Part shown: positions 22,434-33,232 of the stretch, in pieces
Layout of the letters: every line of letters begins with the position of its first letter
Position numbering within the stretch: position 1 is the stretch's first letter
DNA from: Toxotes chatareus
Lineage: Eukaryota > Chordata > Actinopteri > Toxotidae
Length of the DNA stretch: 64,000 nucleotides
Assembly: GCA_016801885.1 (NCBI GenBank)
Contig: JAFBJY010001397.1
Coordinates: forward strand, 156,432-220,431
Direction of reading: 5' to 3'
Notes under the pieces: generated by a model
What the model saw: only the letters and a program-made list of their open reading frames with translations
What the model was told of the DNA's origin: nothing
Databases searched by the model: none
Made by a program: the position numbers and the translations under genes

Positions 22434-22597
22434 ATACTTACCTGGCAGGGGAGATACCATGATCAACAAGGTGGTTCACCCAGGGTGAGGCTCAGCCATT
22501 GCAGTCCGGCTGTGCTGACCCCTGCGAATTCCCCAAATGTGGGAATCTCGACTGCATAATGTCTGGTAGTGGGGGACTGCGTTCACGCTCTCCCCTG
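22434..22597 (+). ncRNA. U1 spliceosomal snRNA (variant, Sm site altered)
   Basis: Exactly 164 nt from ATACTTACCTGGCAGGGGAG to GCTCTCCCCTG. The 5' splice-site recognition sequence ACTTACCTG is intact. Stem-loops I-IV are recognisable. The Sm site, normally AATTTGTGG, reads AATGTCTGG, which should weaken Sm assembly. Many scattered substitutions suggest a divergent or dying copy. U1 selects 5' splice sites. Confidence 0.9.
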
Positions 22598-22660
22598 ATG
22601 CGTGCGTGTAGAAGAAAACAAAATGTGTCAGGAATGCCCATGTGCTAACCTGTTGAAGAC

Positions 22661-22688
22661 TCTCCATCTTGTGAGGTGGCTTTGTTGA
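22661..22688 (+). repeat. Second copy of the 28-nt snRNA-spacer sequence
   Basis: Identical 28-nt match to 20,251-20,278, lying 64 nt after the end of U1. Confidence 0.7.
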
Positions 22689-22699
22689 TTTGGAGTTAT

Positions 22700-23895
22700 G
22701 CATGTACAAATGTTGTTTCTCCTCTTTCAAACAGTAAAACAACAGAAACCTTAAACTTCACGATGAATTATCCTTGATGTTTATGCTGCATGACTGTGTT
22801 TGAACTGGTTTTAAGTAAAGAATTAACTGGCTGTGTCATAAACCACAGTGTTTGAAGACGGATGTGTGCAGAGCTACAAAGCTAAATGACTTAGATTTGT
22901 TGGGTATTTGGTTGATTGTCGACTGTCGGACATGACACAAACCTAACATTTCCTTCAGCATATTAAATGTATTCATTTTTTTCTGAAACTTATGTTTTAG
23001 ACTGTGTGATCAGTGCCTTCATTTCTATACGTATTCATTTCTATAAGTATTTCTGTTTTGAACACACTGCAGTGACTCAGTAACTCAAAGAACTTACTGC
23101 TTTTCTCAGATGAATGATCAAGTGATCCAAAAAAAAGTCCCTTAGTCATTCATGATAAATGTAAAATGAAGAATCAGCTTTGTTTTCTTGGTTTCTTTCA
23201 CTGACTGAACACTCAGGACAAGTATCAGGAAGTCACTGTTGGACTTTAAAGTTTCTCTCCTCCATTGCTCTCTCTCAGCTCCTTCTTTTCTCTTTGTCCA
23301 CCCACTTTCTCTTCCTCTCGTTCCTCTCTTTGTTATTCAGAGACACTTGTATTTTCTGTGTGAAGTTTTCAGCTCCTGTCTGTTAGAAGTGTCAGGTAAT
23401 ATTCTGCATTTTTTCACCTTGGAGTAGAACTGCAATGGAAACAGTTTTCAGCAGCTGGACTGAAGTAGAACCATCATCTCTGTCTCTTCCTCCACATTCA
23501 ATCGTGCTCTCACATGTTTGACTTTCTGCTCTGATTTTAACATGATGCAGTTCATGTCATCCTGAACCAACTTGTTGATCTCGAATTGCAGGTAGAACAT
23601 GATGCTAATGAGCTGTGACAGTGTTTAATAGTGTGTGCAGCTCGGCAGTGTGTGAGCACATATCTGTCCATGTCCATTAATGCTGTCAGGTGGTCCTCTG
23701 TCTCTTATTGCTGTTATATTATTTAATCCACTTTCACCATCAGAACAACTTGTTATCACATTAAAAAGCAACAACTTGACATTATGTCCAGTTCTCACTG
23801 AGGCTCATGGTGTCACACAGGCTGTTTTTACAGTGAAAGCACTGAGGGACAATCATTTATGATGGTTGGATTATTGACAAGCAGAAACTCTTACA
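22700..23895. other. Unassigned DNA
   Basis: No RNA gene, TE end or coding domain recognised. Pyrimidine-rich frames at 23,180-23,427 have no domain. Confidence 0.4.
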
Positions 23896-23899
23896 GGAT

Positions 23900-24988
23900 T
23901 TCAATTCAATTCAATTCAATTCAATTTTATTTATATAGCGCCTTCCACAATCAAAATTGTCTTAAAGCGCTTTACAGAGACCCAGAGCCTGACCCCAGAG
24001 CAAGCACTTAAGGCGACAGTGGCAAGGAAAACTCCCTTTTAACAGGAAGAAACCTTGAGCAGAACCTGGCTCAGATGGGGGACCCTCCTGCCGATGGCGG
24101 GCTGGGTGAAAGGAGGAAAAGGAGGAAGATAGGACAGCTAGGAATGGAGGAGAGGGGAGAAAGACATGCAGCATAATACAGACAATGTGGGTCAGTATTT
24201 ACATTACAGTTAGTGGACAGTTATTGGATAATGTGTGCTCAGCAGATTAGAATTATGAAACAGAGCACGGAGGCAAAAAGCTGTCATGACTGGTAATTAT
24301 TTACATTACAGTTTACAAAGAATATTAATCAAATATTTATCTGTAGCAGAACGGAACATTAAACATGTTAGAAATCGAACAGCAGCAGGTGGGTGGAGCC
24401 AGGACCATAGGACATGCAGCTCCGGAGCCAGAGGTACCTGCAGTAAGGTACAGAGAAAGAGAGACCAGAGAGAAACAAACACAGGACTACGGGACAGAGA
24501 GGACACAGAGTTAATGACATGTAATAAAGGCTAATAAATTTGAGAGTGGGTCTGAGGAGAGGAAGAGAAAGAAGAAGAAGTGCACAGTAAATCATGGGAT
24601 GTCCCCCAGCAGCCTAGGCCTATAGCAGCATAACTAGGGGATGATTCAGTTGCCTGAGCCAGCCCTACTAAGGGCTATATCCTTAACTGTAACAGTGGCT
24701 ATAGAGATAATTGTGATTAGCTATAAGTTTAAATAACTAGGACTGTAACTACAACTAATTATAAGCTTTATCAAACAAGAAGGTTTTAAGCTTCGTTTTA
24801 AAATTAGTGAGGGTGTCTGCTTCCCGAACCCAAACTGGCAGTTGGTTCCATAGGAGAGGGGCCTGATAGCTAAAGGCTCGGCCTCCCATTCTACTTTTAG
24901 AGATTTTGGGAACCATAAGCAAACCTGCATTCTGGGAACGAAGCAATCTGTTAGGATGATATGGTACTATCAGCTCTTTGAGATATGA
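23900..24988 (-). mobile_element. 5'-truncated L2 LINE, minus strand
   Basis: Reverse complement of the last 1.1 kb of the L2 at 28,180-32,136. It begins at 23,900 with the (TTCAA)n tail, followed by the AGCGCC...AATTGTC 3' end. It includes the C-terminal codons (SQNAGLLMVPK, MGGRAFSYQAPLLWNQLPVW) at 24,755-24,946 and stops abruptly at 24,988 inside the ORF. A typical 5'-truncated retrotransposition product, very similar to the longer copy. Confidence 0.92.
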
Positions 24989-25309
24989 TGTGGATGAGAC
25001 AGACAGGATGGATCAGGAAGATGATTCCACTGTCCTCTGCTGCTGAGTGTGTCTGACTCTGTCCTGTTACACGACTGAATAATGAGACTCTATACTGATG
25101 GAGTAACTGCTGCTTGGAGGTAAATGTTCTGTTAGTCTCTGAGAGTCAGTCACATTAATTACAAGAAAAAAAAGGGAAGTAATTAGTTCATACAAGTGTG
25201 AGAACAATTAGTGTGTAAGCAGCATGGAACAAATCTGTGGCTGCTGCATCTCCTTTAGCTGCTTCTCTGTTGCCATAGTGAGGTGAGAAGGACTCTGCAC
25301 TTCACACTG

Positions 25310-25968
25310 TAACAGCTGCTGCTATCCTTGGTGCTGAATTCACCAACCTAGCTGAATGGTCCTGAGTGAACAGTGAACACATGAATATCTCTTTGACCAA
25401 AAGCAGCTTCAGTTCCTGCAGACAGTCCCTATGAGGAGTAGTAGTTAGTTGAGTGGAGAAGCACTTTTATTTGTGGAGCATCTATCAAATCAGTCCAGAG
25501 TGACTCCTCAGGGTCTAAAAGATCTCACAGCTTCTTCTCTCAGTCAACACAGCCTCAGATTACAACATTAGCTTGACACACTGACATCCAAAGGTTTGCT
25601 GGAGGACAGAAACACTGTGGGCTGGAAATGAATTATGAAACAAGGCTCTTAGAGGTCAGGAGCTTTGAACTCAGCAGTAGACATGAGTGGACTGAACTCT
25701 GTTAAATGAATCTGCATTTTCTCTCTAATGAGAAAATGCAATGTGGAGGACATGTTCTGACAGAGGAGGTTTCTCAGGTTAAAGTCTGTTTCTAGACTTT
25801 GAAGAGACCTAAAAATATAAAGATAACTGTGTCACAACACACACACACACATCTGGTATCATGTGGACAGCAATAATGTATGAAAGCTTTCAGTGTGAGT
25901 GCAGAAATCATTTCCATTTCCTCCACCTGACCAGTTTGACCAACATGAAATAGACCTGACTTGTCTCG
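25310..25968 (+). repeat. Outer left segment of the giant inverted duplication
   Basis: Reverse complement of 53,485-53,596 plus 54,880-55,395. Landmarks are ATCATTTCCATTTCCTCCAC, AGTCCAGAGTGACTCCTCAG against CTGAGGACTCACTCTGGACT, and CAAAGGTTTGCTGGAGGACA against TGTCCTCCAGCAAACCTTTG. This segment is noticeably more diverged than the inner arms. At 25,968 pairing stops and an insertion of about 9 kb begins; it resumes near 35,030. Confidence 0.8.
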
Positions 25969-26459
25969 GGGAATCAGCCGTCTCACTTCTCTGACTCTGA
26001 CACCAAACTATATTTCCCATCATATTGCTGTGATGGGATTCCATCTAACCTTTGCTTTGCTTCTCTTATTGCTGGCATGTTATAATGAAAACAGTTTTCT
26101 TTCTTCTTCCTCTGAGCCTAAAATACAAATGAGCAGTGGGATGGAAACAGGTGGAGAATGTAAATAAACTCTACAAACACAATCCACCTGTGCCACAAGG
26201 TCTCATGGGTGGAAGCTTCACAGATGGAAGCAAAAGTGAGAACAAAAGTACAATAAATTACAAATAATAGAAATGTAACTGGGAGCAGCAGTGTGTCTTC
26301 ACTCTAAAAGGTAATATCTATGCTTACTTAATTTACATTTGTTTACCTTACTTAAGTCTCACTATCCTGTCGATTTAACTCAAGGAATGTGAGTAACATG
26401 CTCGCTTAGCCTGAGAGAGGCATAAAACTAAGTTCTCTTGTGTAAACTGGACTTGAAAC

Positions 26460-26567
26460 TTTTGTGAAGGCTTTAGTTCAGCAGTGCACATGCGCAGTAA
26501 AGCATAGCGGGAAGATTCCAGAAACTTTTTGAAACTGATCGTTGGAAGAAGCAGACCTCCTCTCAAG
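26460..26567 (+). promoter_or_regulatory. Putative promoter / non-coding first exon of the TIR element gene
   Basis: CACATGCGCAGTAAAGCATA and following GC-containing sequence in AT-rich surroundings, then an exon-like end CTCTCAAG with a consensus donor GTGAGT. No ATG-led coding frame is present. The interpretation as a 5' UTR exon is an inference from position and the donor. Confidence 0.35.
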
Positions 26568-28060
26568 GTGAGTCATTACACTTCAATATCGTCGTGTGTC
26601 ATCTATGATTTTAATTTTTACGCATTATTGTAACAAGCCAGTTTTGCATGTAGAAGGTGATAAGACTATTTGCAGACTAATGTTAACGTTAACATAGGCC
26701 TAAACTAAGACTTCGATAAGTTGTTTTTGACAGCGTTTAGTGTTTATGTCTGTAAATGACTGCAAATAATTTATTAGCGTCATAATTGACAAAGAGTAGT
26801 ATCATGGGGTTAGGTGCCTCCTTGTGGGGAACTTTTCGTAACAGTTTAATATAACGTTCACTTTCCCTCCTCCACCGTCATTTCGCAAGGTTTCTCCTGC
26901 ACGGTAGGACACACAGAGACACATTAGCTATTTTACTTGTAGCCTGTAAGCATGTATACTGTAAGCAGAAAATAGTGTTTCACCTTGTTTCTGCTTCGAT
27001 TTGTTTCTGTAACTTTGTTTTGTGTCAGGAAAGTCTTGAGTATAAGAAAAGCGAGAAGTTAACCGAATGCTAACTCAGACCTGTTTTTCAAGCTAGCACC
27101 CTTTGGAAGCGGGATGATGGGCTAATTATAGACATGCAATGAGAGTTTGGCATATCTGTGTGCATCATGTTATTTACACTGGGTATGTGTGAAACTGTCG
27201 CGTAGTTTTTCTCTGCCGTTTTCACGGTGCTTATGGTACTCTCGATGCTCTCGATGCTAATGGCGTTTATGGTGCTTTCACGATGCTAGTCTTCATTTCA
27301 TTCGGTCAGGTAGAGGCAGCATTCACTTTAAGTTGAGTCGTGCTGTAGGACAGTTTACAAGGAGACACTAAGACAGTGTTATGGATCGGGAGTAACCAAG
27401 CTGCGGGAAGACTGATAAAATGCAGGTCCGAAGTTGGTGTAAACTTCGTCGCCGCGTAAGCTATAATACCTGTATGCTGTAATACGATTACATGTGATTT
27501 TATTAGTAGCCTGTAGTATGACTATGCCCCGAGAATAGGTTATTTGTAGCACATGGCTAATAACCAAACGCTTTCACTCTGTTGCTATTGGGTCTATATG
27601 GGGTCTCTTGCTTCACCAAAGCTAATCATGGTACGTGTTTGGAGCTGCCATTCTGCGGCTGTACAGTCAGACTGCTGTGGGGGGGATAGAGGGCGGAGTT
27701 GTCATAACGTTTCCAGAAGCGTGAATGAATGATTGAGATTAAACAGTTAAGTGACAGTACCTATGACGAGATCGTCGAGTCCTAATTAAAATGACATAGA
27801 ATAAATTGAAATGTAAACAACATTAACAAAAAAGCCTAAAAAAAAATAAAATAAAATACAGATTATCTTGTTGAGACATTAAACTCATTTTCAAGAGAGA
27901 CGTGAAGCTTTAGAAATGATTTCTGCATATAGAAATAAAACTTTTTATGTAAGTTTAGGTTAAGTTTTTAATACAATTAACTTTTTTTTGTTTTGTCAGA
28001 TGCTTAACCAATTTTGTGAATGTTCTGTACATATTATAAAGCATAGTAATTGTAAATTCT
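26568..28060. other. Interior of the TIR element without recognised exons
   Basis: AT-rich, intron-like. None of the upstream exons expected for a full SAMD3-like protein is visible, so this copy has lost most of its coding region. Confidence 0.4.
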
Positions 28061-28179
28061 TGAAAGCAACTTGAAACAAGCACTTGAAAGCTCTCGACAG
28101 AACCTGGAAAATGAAATGAAGAAAAGGTCGCCAAATCTACTCTATGTGAATCGCCTGATGAGCCAGACCTTCTCATTGA

Positions 28180-31100
28180 CCTTCTCACCCATGATTCTCA
28201 TGATTCTTATTATTCCTACCATTCTAACGATTCCCTTTATCCTATAGAGACTGTGTCTGCTCCCCGTCAACAAAAAGTGCATAAATTAAAAAATGCAAGA
28301 GGTGTTACTCATAAAAACCTCAAAAAAATTTATACTACAAAAGCATCTGAACCTAAAAACACCACAATCAGATGTGGGCTATTAAACATTAGATCTCTCT
28401 TGTCTAAATCTCTGTTAGTGAATGATTTGATAATGGATCAGCAGATTGATTTATTCTGTCTGAGCGAGACCTGGCTGCAGGAGGAAGAGTATGTCAGTCT
28501 AAATGAGTCAACCCCTGCTAGTCATATTAATTATCACATTCCTCGAGGCACAGGCCGAGGAGGAGGAGTGGCAGCAATCTACCACTCAAGTTTATTAATT
28601 AATCCTAGACCTAAGCCGAAATATAGTACATTTGAAAGCCTTATCCTCAGCCTCTCACATCCAAATTGGAAGACAGAAAAACCAGTACTATTTGCTGTGG
28701 TGTATCGTCCACCTGCTGCTTACTCAGAGTTTTTGTCTGAATTCACTGAATTTTTATCTGATTTAGTGCTTAGTACGGATAGAGTAATTATAGTGGGCGA
28801 CTTTAATATTCATGTCGATACCCACAATGACAGCCTTAAGACTGCTTTCTATTCAGTATTAGACTCAATTGGCTTTTTACAAAATGTTAACAAACCAACT
28901 CACTGTTTTAATCACACCCTTGATCTTGTACTAACCTATGGCATAGAAGCTGAATATTTGACAGTATTCCCTCAGAACCCTGTTTTATCTGATCATTCTT
29001 TAGTAACATTTGAATTTACAATAATGAACTGCACAGCATCTGAGAAAAAAATTAACTACTGTAGATTTCTGTCTGATAATGCTGTTATCAAATATAAGGA
29101 AGCTATTCCATCTTTATTATCTCCGCTGCCATGTGCCAGTCTTACAGAGGGCAATGGCCTAAACGTTACTCCAGCAGATATAGACTATCTAGTTGATAAT
29201 ACTGCTGCTTCATTGCGTTCAACCCTCGACTCTGTTGCCCCTTTGAAAAAGAAGGTCAGTAATCAGAGGAAGCTAGCTCCATGGTACAATTCACAAATAC
29301 GTACTCTAAAGCAGATATCACGAAAGCTGGAAAGGAAATGGTTATCCACTAATTTAGAGGAATTCCGCCTAGCCTGGAAAGACAGCTTTATAACGTATAA
29401 AAAAGCCCTTCGTAAGGCAAGAACTGCCTATTACTCATCATTAATAGAGGAAAACAAGAACAACCCTAGGTTTCTTTTCAGCACTGTAGCCAGGCTGACA
29501 AAGAGCCATAGCTCTGTTGTACCATCCATCCCTCTAGCTCTCACTAGTAATGACTTTATGAGCTTCTTTAGCAACAAAATAGTAGACATTAGAGACAGAA
29601 TCCATCTCATCCTGCCTACAACTGTTAATGATGTAGGTATGTCTAGAACAGCATCTTTAGAAATGTCTGCCAGTCCTGATTTGTCGTTAGACTGTTTCTC
29701 TCCCATAGATCTAGCTGAATTGACTTCAATAGTTTCTAAATTTAAATCATCAACATGTCTTTTGGATCCTATCCCGACCAGACTTCTTAAAGATGTGTTG
29801 CCTTTGATTGGCACTCACATATTAGATCAGATAAATCTCTCGTTGGTTACAGGATATGTCCCACAGGCTTTTAAGGTTGCAGTTATCAAACCTTTACTTA
29901 AAAAGCCTTCTCTGGACTCTGACATTTTGGCAAACTATAGACCTATATCCAATCTCCCCTTTAATTCTAAAATTCTTGAAAAGGCTGTTGCAACTCAGTT
30001 GTGCGACCATCTACATAGGAACGGTTTGTTTGAAGTTTTTCAGTCAGGATTTAGAGTTTATCATAGCACAGAGACAGCACTGGTGAAAGTTACCAACGAC
30101 CTTCTTATAGCATCAGATAATGGACTCGTTTCTATACTTGTCCTGCTAGATCTTAGTGCCGCATTTGACACCATTGATCATAATATCCTATTGGATAGAT
30201 TGGAACATGTTATTGGGATTAAAGGAACAGCACTAGGCTGGTTTAAATCATATCTATCAGATAGATACCAGTTTGTCTATGTTAATGATGATCCCTCCGT
30301 ATATACCAGAGTAAGTCATGGAGTTCCACAGGGTTCTGTGCTTGGACCGATACTGTTCACCTTATACATGCTTCCCCTAGGCAATATTATCAGGAAGCAT
30401 GGAATAAATTTCCATTGCTATGCGGATGATACCCAGCTATATTTATCTATGAAACCAGACGAAACAGATCAGTTAACCATACTTCAGGCATGTCTTAAAG
30501 ACATAAAGGCCTGGATGACCTGTAACTTTCTTCTTCTGAATTCAGACAAAACTGAGGTTATTTTGTTTGGTCCCAAACACCTCAGAAACAGTTTATCTAA
30601 TCATATAGTTACTCTGGATGGCATTAATTTAGCCTCCAGTACGACTGTGAGGAACCTTGGAGTTATTTTTGATCAGGATCTGTCCTTTAACTCACATATA
30701 AAACAAGTCTCTAGGACCGCCTTCTTTCACCTGCGCAATATCAGTAAGATTAGGAACATTCTGTCGCAGAGTGATGCTGAAAAATTAGTCCATGCTTTTG
30801 TTACTTCTAGGCTGGACTACTGTAATTCCCTATTATCAGGATGTCCAGTTAACTATCTAAAAAGCATCCAGCTGATCCAAAATGCTGCAGCGAGAGTACT
30901 GACTGGAATTAGCAAGAGAGATCACATTACTCCTGTACTAACTTCTCTTCACTGGCTTCCTGTAAAATCCAGAATTGATTTTAAAATCCTTCTCCTTACA
31001 TATAAGGCCCTCAATGGCCAGGCTCCTTCATATCTCAAAGAGCTGATAGTACCATATCATCCTAACAGATTGCTTCGTTCCCAGAATGCAGGTTTGCTTA

Positions 31101-32136
31101 TGGTTCCCAAAATCTCTAAAAGTAGAATGGGAGGCCGAGCCTTTAGCTATCAGGCCCCTCTCCTATGGAACCAACTGCCAGTTTGGGTTAGGGAAGCAGA
31201 CACCCTCTCTAATTTTAAAACGAAGCTTAAAACCTTCTTGTTTGATAAAGCTTATAATTAGTTGTAGTTACAGTCCTAGTTATTTATTAAACTTATAGTT
31301 AGTCACAATTATCTCTATAGACACTGTTACAGTTAAGGATATAGCCCTTAGTAGGGCTGGCTCAGGCAACTGAATCATCCCCTAGTTATGCTGCTATAGG
31401 CCTAGGCTGCTGGGGGACATCCCATGATTTACTCAAGCACTTCTTCTTCTTTCTCTTTCTCTCCTCAGACCCACTCTCAAATTTATTAGCCTCTATTACA
31501 TGTCATTAACTCTGTGTCCTCTCTGTCCCGTAGTCCTGTGTTTGTTTCTCTCTGGTCTCTCTTTCTCTGTACCTTACTGCAGGTACCTCTGGCTCGGAGC
31601 TGCATGTCCTATGGTCCTGGCTCCACCCACCTGCTGCTGTTTATTGTTTACAATGATCTATTTCTAACATGTTTAATGTTCTGTTCTGCTACAGATAAAT
31701 ATTTGATTAATATTCTTTGCAAACTGTAACGTAAATAACTACCAGTCATGACAGCTTTTTGCCTCCGTGCTCTGTTTCATAATTCTAATCTGCTGAGCAC
31801 ACATTATCCAATAACTGTTCACTAACTGTAATGTAAATACTGACCCACATTGTCTGTATTATGCTGCATGTCTTTCTCCCCCTCTCCTCCATTCCTAGCT
31901 GTCCTATCTTCCTCCTTTTCCTCCTTTCACCCAGCCCGGCCATCGGCAGGAGGGTCCCCCATCTGAGCCAGGTTCTGCTCAAGGTTTCTTCCTGTTAAAA
32001 GGGAGTTTTCCTTGCCACTGTCGCCTTAAGTGCTTGCTCTGGGGTCAGGCTCTGGGTCTCTGTAAAGCGCTTTGAGACAATTTTGATTGTGGAAGGCGCT
32101 ATATAAATAAAATTGAATTGAATTGAATTGAATTGA
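28180..32136 (+). mobile_element. L2 LINE, near full length, slightly 5'-truncated
   Basis: Inserted in a SAMD3-like exon between TCATTGA and GACGT. ATTGA lies on both sides (28,175-28,179 and 32,137-32,141). It contains one long ORF and a 3' UTR with AGCGCTTTGAGACAATTTTG, GGCGCTATATAAATAAA and an (ATTGA)n tail. The coding frame is open right up to the 5' junction without an ATG, so the original start is missing. Confidence 0.92.
28253..31261 (+). CDS. L2 LINE ORF2: endonuclease and reverse transcriptase
   Basis: 1,002 codons from a GTG; the frame is in fact open back to the 5' junction at 28,180. An APE-type endonuclease occupies about residues 40-250: LNIRSLLSK, SETWL (catalytic Glu), GDFNIHV at 182 and SDHSLV at 246. 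The reverse transcriptase occupies about 500-800: NYRPISNLP, FQSGFR, AFDTIDH with catalytic Asp 639, GVPQGSVLGP, and YADD at 723-726. The C-terminal region ends FLFDKAYN. All catalytic motifs are intact and there is no internal stop, so the insertion is young. It nicks target DNA and reverse-transcribes element RNA. Without the 5' end it should be immobile. Confidence 0.92.
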   Translation: MSAPRQQKVHKLKNARGVTHKNLKKIYTTKASEPKNTTIRCGLLNIRSLLSKSLLVNDLIMDQQIDLFCLSETWLQEEEYVSLNESTPASHINYHIPRGTGRGGGVAAIYHSSLLINPRPKPKYSTFESLILSLSHPNWKTEKPVLFAVVYRPPAAYSEFLSEFTEFLSDLVLSTDRVIIVGDFNIHVDTHNDSLKTAFYSVLDSIGFLQNVNKPTHCFNHTLDLVLTYGIEAEYLTVFPQNPVLSDHSLVTFEFTIMNCTASEKKINYCRFLSDNAVIKYKEAIPSLLSPLPCASLTEGNGLNVTPADIDYLVDNTAASLRSTLDSVAPLKKKVSNQRKLAPWYNSQIRTLKQISRKLERKWLSTNLEEFRLAWKDSFITYKKALRKARTAYYSSLIEENKNNPRFLFSTVARLTKSHSSVVPSIPLALTSNDFMSFFSNKIVDIRDRIHLILPTTVNDVGMSRTASLEMSASPDLSLDCFSPIDLAELTSIVSKFKSSTCLLDPIPTRLLKDVLPLIGTHILDQINLSLVTGYVPQAFKVAVIKPLLKKPSLDSDILANYRPISNLPFNSKILEKAVATQLCDHLHRNGLFEVFQSGFRVYHSTETALVKVTNDLLIASDNGLVSILVLLDLSAAFDTIDHNILLDRLEHVIGIKGTALGWFKSYLSDRYQFVYVNDDPSVYTRVSHGVPQGSVLGPILFTLYMLPLGNIIRKHGINFHCYADDTQLYLSMKPDETDQLTILQACLKDIKAWMTCNFLLLNSDKTEVILFGPKHLRNSLSNHIVTLDGINLASSTTVRNLGVIFDQDLSFNSHIKQVSRTAFFHLRNISKIRNILSQSDAEKLVHAFVTSRLDYCNSLLSGCPVNYLKSIQLIQNAAARVLTGISKRDHITPVLTSLHWLPVKSRIDFKILLLTYKALNGQAPSYLKELIVPYHPNRLLRSQNAGLLMVPKISKSRMGGRAFSYQAPLLWNQLPVWVREADTLSNFKTKLKTFLFDKAYN

Positions 32137-33232
32137 ATTGAGACGTAAAGAAATTGTGGAAGAGCAGCCATCTGTAAAGCAGATGTTGGAACGCTGGCCA
32201 GCTCTTTTTGGGAAACAACAGGTAAGCAAAGAGGAAAATGTAGAAAATACAAATGGGCCACCCCATACAATTTGTCAACCAATTTTGTGGTTCTCTTTTC
32301 ACTTTTTTTTAATAAGATATTGTGTTTCTCTTGTTTTGTCCATAAAGGTTTTTGCAGAGTTCACCAGAGTGGCAAGTAGGGATCTAGAGCAAGACTTCTT
32401 TGAGTCCTTGGACCGCCACACCCCACGTTTCCTGGAGATCTTCAAGGCTAAGAAGGGAATCATTGGCAATACACTCTCAGAGATCCTTGTCCAGGTTGAA
32501 AACAGGGTAAGCATTCCTTCTCTTTTTGTCTAAGGGACAGGAAATTCTGTTCAGTTGAACATGCACACAATCACACAATTCCTCTTACTCATTTACAGTA
32601 ATCATTTTAGGCAAAACCAGCCACTTTTGCCTCATATTAATTGTACAAAGGCAAAAAGGATATCAACATTATATCTTAGCAAGACAATAAATAAGTGCTC
32701 TCACAAGCGCTCTCAATGAACAATTATCACTTACTTTGGAAAAATGTGATACAGTTTCTTCAGACAATGCTTTTATTTAGTTTTACTGTTTTTCTCCTAC
32801 TGTTAGACAAATGATGTGATTGCCAAGAGGACTGCTGTCCCGCGCTGTCTGTCGGTTTTCCTCGGGGATGATGGAAGAGAATTCTACCACGTTTGTTTTG
32901 TAAGTATTCCAAAATATGGTGTGTTCTTTGGTCTTATACGTGCACTAGGAAGCCAAGGTTTTCACCTGATTTGTATTTTTTTTTTACTTTTCTTAATATC
33001 CACAGGATTCAGATTCCATGGCAGATTTCAGCCATGTTCCTGTGGGAATATTGACTGTCATTCCTGAAGTCAGTGAGCAGCCACGCCCAAGTGCTCTACA
33101 CCTTGAACCATCCAGCATTGGCATTATTCTGGAAGGTACAGTTGTCATGGATGACATTGAAAGCCACGATCAAGCTGTTTGCCTTATATTTGGACTAATC
33201 TATGCCCTTCATCTTGATTATCCAAAAGTCTA

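Larger units (their letters stand above)
28065..33232 (+). pseudogene. SAMD3-like gene, C-terminal exons, disrupted
   Basis: Exon a is split: 28,065-28,179 (NLENEMKKRSPNLLYVNRLM, SQTFS) and 32,142-32,221 (RRKEIVEEQPSVKQMLERWP, ending at donor CAG|GTAAGC). Exon b is 32,348-32,506 (EFTRVASRDLEQDFFESLDR, then HTPRFLEIFKAKKGIIG). Exon c is 32,807-32,899 (RCLSVFLGDDGREFY), with donor GTAAGT. Exon d is 33,006-33,232 (GILTVIPEVSEQPRPSALHL, ending YPKV and TAA). This matches, as I recall them, the C-termini of the abundant fish proteins auto-named 'sterile alpha motif domain-containing protein 3-like'. Function unknown. It is dead because the L2 sits inside exon a, and a 1-nt shift before the stop leaves the usual C-terminal codons (33,235 onward) out of frame. 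Confidence 0.6.

Noticed and set aside
26033..26167. Possible leader exon (MGFHLTFALLLLLLACYNEN)
   Set aside because: Signal-peptide-like, but there is no donor in the right place, no downstream exon, and hydrophobic short frames are common in such pyrimidine-rich DNA.
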